From the NCBI GenBank assembly GCA_016287975.1, contig JAEEXV010000029.1:1-10021 (forward strand): a stretch of DNA of 10,021 nucleotides, given 5' to 3'. Under the pieces are notes generated by a model. That model was not told where the DNA came from, ran no database searches, and saw only the letters and a program-made list of their open reading frames with translations. This document shows positions 7,476-10,021 of this stretch, piece after piece; the first letter of the stretch is position 1, and every line of letters begins with the position of its first letter. The position numbers were made by a program, and so were the translations under genes. Origin of the DNA: Lentisphaeria bacterium (GTDB taxonomy: Bacteria; Verrucomicrobiota; Lentisphaeria; Oligosphaerales; Oligosphaeraceae).

Positions 7476-8231
7476 TCAGAAGGTGATGGTGAGGCCGCCG
7501 TCGACGACGATGGTCTGGCCAGTGATGTAGGTGGCGTCAGGGCCGCAGAGGAAGTGGAGGACTCCAGCGACCTCCTCGGGGCGGCCAGGGCGGCGGAGGG
7601 GGAGATGGCGCCCGTGGACATAGTCGCGCTGGAACCATTCGGATTCGAGTTCGGAGGTGCCGCCGAAGGAACTCATGGGGGTGTCAATGAAGCCAGGGGC
7701 GACGACGTTGACGAGGATGCCTCGGTCGGCGAGCTCGAGGGCGGCGCTGCGCGCGTATTGTCCGATGGCGGCCTTGGCGGTGCCGTAGGCGGCGAAGGAA
7801 TTCTCGGCGCGGAAGGCATGGATGGAGGTGACGTGGACGATGCGGCCGCCTTCGCGCATGTAGGGGATGGCGAGGCGGGTCATGAGGATGGCGCCGTTGA
7901 GGAGGGTGTCGAGGGGGCGCCGCCATTGGTCGAGGTCGGGTGCGTCGATGGGGGCGGCGCTGATGAGGCCTGCGCAGTTGACCAGGGCGTCGAGGTGAAA
8001 GATGCCTTTTGTGCGGAAGGCGGCGGCGAGCGCCTCGGCGGTCGCGGGGCGGGAATAGTCGCCTGCGAGACTGGAATGAACGCCGCCGCCGCCAGGCAGT
8101 TCGGAGACGATCTGTTCAAGCAGATGCTCTCGTCGGGCGAGGAGGAAGAGACGCCAGCCCTCGCGGGCGAAGCGCCGAGCGGCGGCAAGCCCGATGCCAG
8201 AGGAGGCGCCGATGATGAGTGCGGTCTTCAT
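7476..8231 (-). CDS. Short-chain dehydrogenase/reductase, NAD(P)-dependent (251 aa)
   Basis: This is a classical SDR of standard length. The cofactor-binding GASSGIG lies at 8-14, NCAG at 85-88, Asn112 in LLNGA, Ser136 in VTSIH, and Tyr149-x3-Lys153 in AYGTAK completes the catalytic tetrad. [12 protein letters not shown] (174-185) and VVDGG (242-246) are the usual downstream motifs. Arg33-Arg34 after the second beta-strand favour NADP(H), a family-based inference. It is the first gene of the leftward operon. Its ATG lies about 29 bases from a predicted transcription start and has no obvious Shine-Dalgarno. Given the glycan context it may oxidise or reduce a sugar, sugar lactone or sugar alcohol, but the sequence does not fix the substrate. 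It is a soluble cytoplasmic protein with no membrane segments. Confidence 0.88.
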   Translation of the reverse strand: MKTALIIGASSGIGLAAARRFAREGWRLFLLARREHLLEQIVSELPGGGGVHSSLAGDYSRPATAEALAAAFRTKGIFHLDALVNCAGLISAAPIDAPDLDQWRRPLDTLLNGAILMTRLAIPYMREGGRIVHVTSIHAFRAENSFAAYGTAKAAIGQYARSAALELADRGILVNVVAPGFIDTPMSSFGGTSELESEWFQRDYVHGRHLPLRRPGRPEEVAGVLHFLCGPDATYITGQTIVVDGGLTITF

Positions 8232-8266
8232 GGATGGAATGCGGCGGATTTTCTGGTGTTGTGCAT

Positions 8267-8295
8267 ATTATAATCTTATGATGTCCACATCTCAA
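8267..8295 (-). promoter_or_regulatory. Predicted sigma70-type promoter of the leftward operon
   Basis: Reading leftward, TTGAGA (8295-8290) and a perfect TATAAT (8272-8267) are separated by exactly 17 bases. Transcription would begin near 8260, giving a leader of about 29 bases before the SDR start codon. One copy of the GATGTGGA repeat (8291-8284, minus strand) overlaps the end of the -35 box and the start of the spacer. The boxes are seen directly; activity is inferred. Confidence 0.65.
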
Positions 8296-8333
8296 TCCCG
8301 ATGATGTGGAATTTTTATGGAAAAGATGTGGAC
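8283..8333. promoter_or_regulatory. Three-copy GATGTGGA operator cluster
   Basis: GATGTGGAC occurs on the minus strand at 8291-8283 and on the + strand at 8325-8333. A shorter copy, GATGTGGA, lies on the + strand at 8303-8310. The outer two form a perfect 9-base inverted repeat. Centre-to-centre spacings are about 19 and 22 bases, near two helical turns, so the copies lie roughly on one face of the DNA. The first copy overlaps the leftward -35 region and the last overlaps the rightward -35 box. This is the expected arrangement for binding sites of the adjacent AraC-family regulator; which protein binds is inferred. Confidence 0.6.
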
Positions 8334-8357
8334 AAAATAAACATTTGATTATATTAT
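8329..8357 (+). promoter_or_regulatory. Predicted sigma70-type promoter of the AraC-family gene
   Basis: TGGACA (8329-8334) and TATTAT (8352-8357) are separated by 17 bases, and each matches five of six consensus positions. The start would lie near 8364, about 38 bases before the ATG. The -35 box overlaps the third GATGTGGAC copy, which points to autoregulation. Confidence 0.6.
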
Positions 8358-8388
8358 GGGGGGCTGGCAAGTCGGGAGGGCGGGAAAC

Positions 8389-8394
8389 AGGAGG
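8389..8394 (+). promoter_or_regulatory. Ribosome binding site of the AraC-family gene
   Basis: A perfect AGGAGG lies 8 bases before the ATG at 8403. It fixes this start against other in-frame possibilities. Confidence 0.8.
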
Positions 8395-8402
8395 CGCGTG
8401 GG

Positions 8403-9341
8403 ATGCCGAAAGCGATGTTGGAGCGGATGCTGGGGGCGCTGTGCCGCAGGGGGGCGGAGTTTTGCCGTCCAGGGGACGGGATGCCCGTGGGAGTGGAGCG
8501 CCAGATGGAGGTGGCGTTGTCGCGGGGGCAGGCGTATTCGGGCTTTTTCGACGACTTTCCAGGGAGCGGCTATTTCCATCCCCATCCCCTGGGGAACGAG
8601 CCCTATTATCCGATGGAGCGGCACGCGTCGCACGTGGAGATGATCATGCTGCTTTCAGGGTGCGTGGACTTCTTCATCCGTGATTCCTGGCATCTTCTGC
8701 AGGAGGAGCGGGTGCACGTGCTGCTGCGGAACACGGCGCACACGGAGCGTCAGCATGGCGGGCGCCCCTACGACCTGGTTTGGCTGGCCTGCCTGCCCAG
8801 TTCACTGGTGATGCACCGCACCTCATTTACGCAGGAGGCGGGCTATCGGCAGTCGGCGTGTCGGATTGCGCTGGCGACGCCGATGGCGGAGGCGCTGTGG
8901 GAATGCGGTTCGGCGGCGCAGGTGGACGAACCGCACTATTTTTCGCTGCTGGTGCAGTGCCTGGACCATGCGGTGCACCAGAACCTGATGGCCCAGGGGC
9001 TGAGGGAGTATAATGCGACTGTGATGTCGCAGATCCGCCGCTATCTGGACGAGAACTTCCACCGTCCGATCGGAATCGGCGAGTTGACGCAGCTGGCGCA
9101 CTATTCGGCGGTGCATCTGAACCGCAGTTTCCTGCGGCAATACGGGGTGTCGGTGCACCAGTACGTCATGGCGCGGCGGCTGGAGGAGGCGAAGCGGCTG
9201 CTGGCGCAGGGGGCGCCGCCAGGCGAGGCGGCGCGGAAGTCAGGTTTTGCGGAGCAGCGCTATTTCAGCCGCGTGTTTCGCCAGCGCACGGGGATGACGC
9301 CGTCTGCGTATGCGCAGGGGAAGTCGCCGCGCGGGGAATAG
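8403..9341 (+). CDS. AraC-family transcriptional regulator (312 aa)
   Basis: The C-terminal 100 residues (about 205-306) are an AraC/XylS DNA-binding domain with two helix-turn-helix units. The first is around 224-247 (IGELTQLAHYSAVHLNRSF). The second, around 274-297, ends in the family signature GFAEQRYFSRVFRQRTGMTP (281-300). The N-terminal half (about 45-135) has the pattern of a cupin-type sugar-sensing domain, with H74-x2-H77-x-E79 and a following MLLSG turn. The length is typical of sugar-responsive members. The gene is transcribed away from the glycan operon, shares its AT-rich control region and three-copy repeat, and has a strong AGGAGG. It is therefore the probable activator of the operon in response to a sugar, perhaps galactose-containing. 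Inducer and sign of control are inferred. It ends 19 bases from the convergent LysR gene with no clear terminator between them. Confidence 0.88.
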   Translation: MPKAMLERMLGALCRRGAEFCRPGDGMPVGVERQMEVALSRGQAYSGFFDDFPGSGYFHPHPLGNEPYYPMERHASHVEMIMLLSGCVDFFIRDSWHLLQEERVHVLLRNTAHTERQHGGRPYDLVWLACLPSSLVMHRTSFTQEAGYRQSACRIALATPMAEALWECGSAAQVDEPHYFSLLVQCLDHAVHQNLMAQGLREYNATVMSQIRRYLDENFHRPIGIGELTQLAHYSAVHLNRSFLRQYGVSVHQYVMARRLEEAKRLLAQGAPPGEAARKSGFAEQRYFSRVFRQRTGMTPSAYAQGKSPRGE

Positions 9342-9360
9342 CGCTGGAGGGGGGCGTCGG

Positions 9361-10021
9361 TCACTTCGGCCCCTGGGGGAGGAGGGGGAGGAATCGGGCG
9401 AGGGGCGGGGTGAGGCGCTCCTGGTTCCAGACGGCATGGAGGTCGACGTCGGGGAGCGGGAGGTCGAGGGTGCGGGCGACGAGACCGTCGAGGGCGGTGC
9501 AGCAGGATTCAGGGAGGAGTGCCGCGCCGAAGCCCGCCTTGACCATGGCGAGCATGGAGAGCTTGTTGCGCGCGTCCTGCCGAAAGCGCGGGGGCGGCGC
9601 GCCGTCGGGGGTGAGGTCGTGGGCGAGGCGGTCGAAGATGGCGGGGTTGACGTCGCGCGCGAAGAGGATGATTTCCTGGCCAGAGAGCGCCCGCGCGTCG
9701 AGGCGGGCGGCGCGGGCGAGCGGATGCGACGGCGGCATGACGAGGCGGTAGGATTCACGGTGGACGAGGCGCGAGGCGAGGCCGTCCAGGGCGAAGCCGA
9801 AGGGGCGCATGATGCCGAGATCGAGGACGCCGTCGCGCAGCAGCTGGAGTTGCTCGGCGGTCTCCAGTTCACGGAGTTCCAGGCGGATTTGCGGCGTCTG
9901 GCGGCGGCTTTGCGCGAGCACCTGCGGCAGGAAACTGTTGAGGGCGGTCTCGTTGTAGCCGAGCGCCAGCCGTTCGCACTGGCCCGCGACGAAGGCGGCC
10001 AGGCGGTGCCGCGCCGCCTCC
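9361..10021 (-). CDS. LysR-family transcriptional regulator, C-terminal part (cut by window edge)
   Basis: The frame is open from the TGA at 9361-9363 to the window edge, giving 219 visible codons. The true start lies outside. What is visible is the effector-binding domain of a LysR-type regulator. It opens with RLALGYNETALNSFLPQVL, followed by IRLELRE, LLRDGVLDLGIMRP and, later, MVKAGFGAALLPES, all in family order. The missing part is the N-terminal helix-turn-helix and linker, usually about 85-90 residues. A GTG at 9921-9919 lies inside the domain and should not be taken as the start. It converges with the AraC gene over a 19-base gap. Its target genes and ligand cannot be told from the visible part, and nothing ties it to the glycan operon. 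Confidence 0.85.
   Translation of the reverse strand, partial: EAARHRLAAFVAGQCERLALGYNETALNSFLPQVLAQSRRQTPQIRLELRELETAEQLQLLRDGVLDLGIMRPFGFALDGLASRLVHRESYRLVMPPSHPLARAARLDARALSGQEIILFARDVNPAIFDRLAHDLTPDGAPPPRFRQDARNKLSMLAMVKAGFGAALLPESCCTALDGLVARTLDLPLPDVDLHAVWNQERLTPPLARFLPLLPQGPK

Noticed and set aside
5456..7621. 721-codon minus-strand frame rich in Arg and Pro, overlapping the alpha-galactosidase and the SDR
   Set aside because: It is a shifted-frame shadow with no family motifs. The overlapping frames hold the complete GH36 and SDR signatures.
8269..8274. TATAAT on the + strand, which could be a second rightward promoter
   Set aside because: It arises because ATTATAAT (8267-8274) is a palindrome. 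No -35-like hexamer lies 16-18 bases upstream on the + strand.
8283..8333. The 9-base inverted repeat as a transcription terminator or CRISPR-like repeat
   Set aside because: The 33-base loop holds a third copy, there is no T-run, and it overlaps two promoters, so operator sites explain it better. Three short copies without equal spacers are not a CRISPR array.
9342..9360. Possible bidirectional terminator between the converging AraC and LysR genes
   Set aside because: The 19-base gap shows no inverted repeat and no T-run.
9919..9921. GTG as the start of a 186-residue protein
   Set aside because: The reading frame continues upstream to the window edge with clear LysR effector-domain sequence, so this GTG is an internal valine codon.

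Overview
The window is GC-rich DNA (roughly two-thirds G+C by eye) from a bacterium most likely in the Lentisphaerota (Victivallales-like) or a neighbouring PVC lineage. The best pointer is the protein at 4612-5373. It combines a prepilin leader whose cleavage site lacks the usual glycine with an H-X9-DG motif, a protein type that is abundant in Lentisphaerota, Planctomycetota and Verrucomicrobiota. The very large multidomain glycan-active protein beside it fits the same groups. This placement is an inference from protein types, not from a marker gene.

Layout. Positions 1-267 are non-coding and rich in hairpins. Four genes then read leftward as one tight unit with gaps of 17, 24 and 33 bases. 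In order of transcription they are an SDR oxidoreductase (8231-7476), a GH36-type alpha-galactosidase (7458-5398), an H-X9-DG pseudopilin (5373-4612) and a 1436-residue secreted, CBM9-containing putative glycoside hydrolase (4578-268). An AT-rich divergent control region (about 8245-8360) separates this unit from a rightward AraC-family regulator (8403-9341). A leftward LysR-family regulator (9361 to the window edge) converges on the AraC gene and is cut off before its DNA-binding domain.

The four-gene unit looks like a small glycan-utilisation operon. The exported protein would bind and probably cleave a polysaccharide outside the cytoplasm. The alpha-galactosidase and SDR carry no signal peptide and would process imported alpha-galactosides and the released sugar or a derivative. 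The pseudopilin would belong to a type II secretion or pilus-like apparatus. No sugar transporter is encoded here. Both divergent promoters have good sigma70-type boxes, and the sequence GATGTGGA occurs three times between and across them, which suggests the AraC protein controls both its own gene and the operon.

The most unusual signal is compositional. I find no CCGG anywhere from 255 to 10021, although CCG and CGG are extremely common and of the order of a hundred sites would be expected. Synonymous codons shift locally so as to avoid it. The first 254 bases contain three CCGG sites, so that hairpin-rich end appears to be a different kind of DNA, perhaps a dispersed repeat or a recently arrived element.
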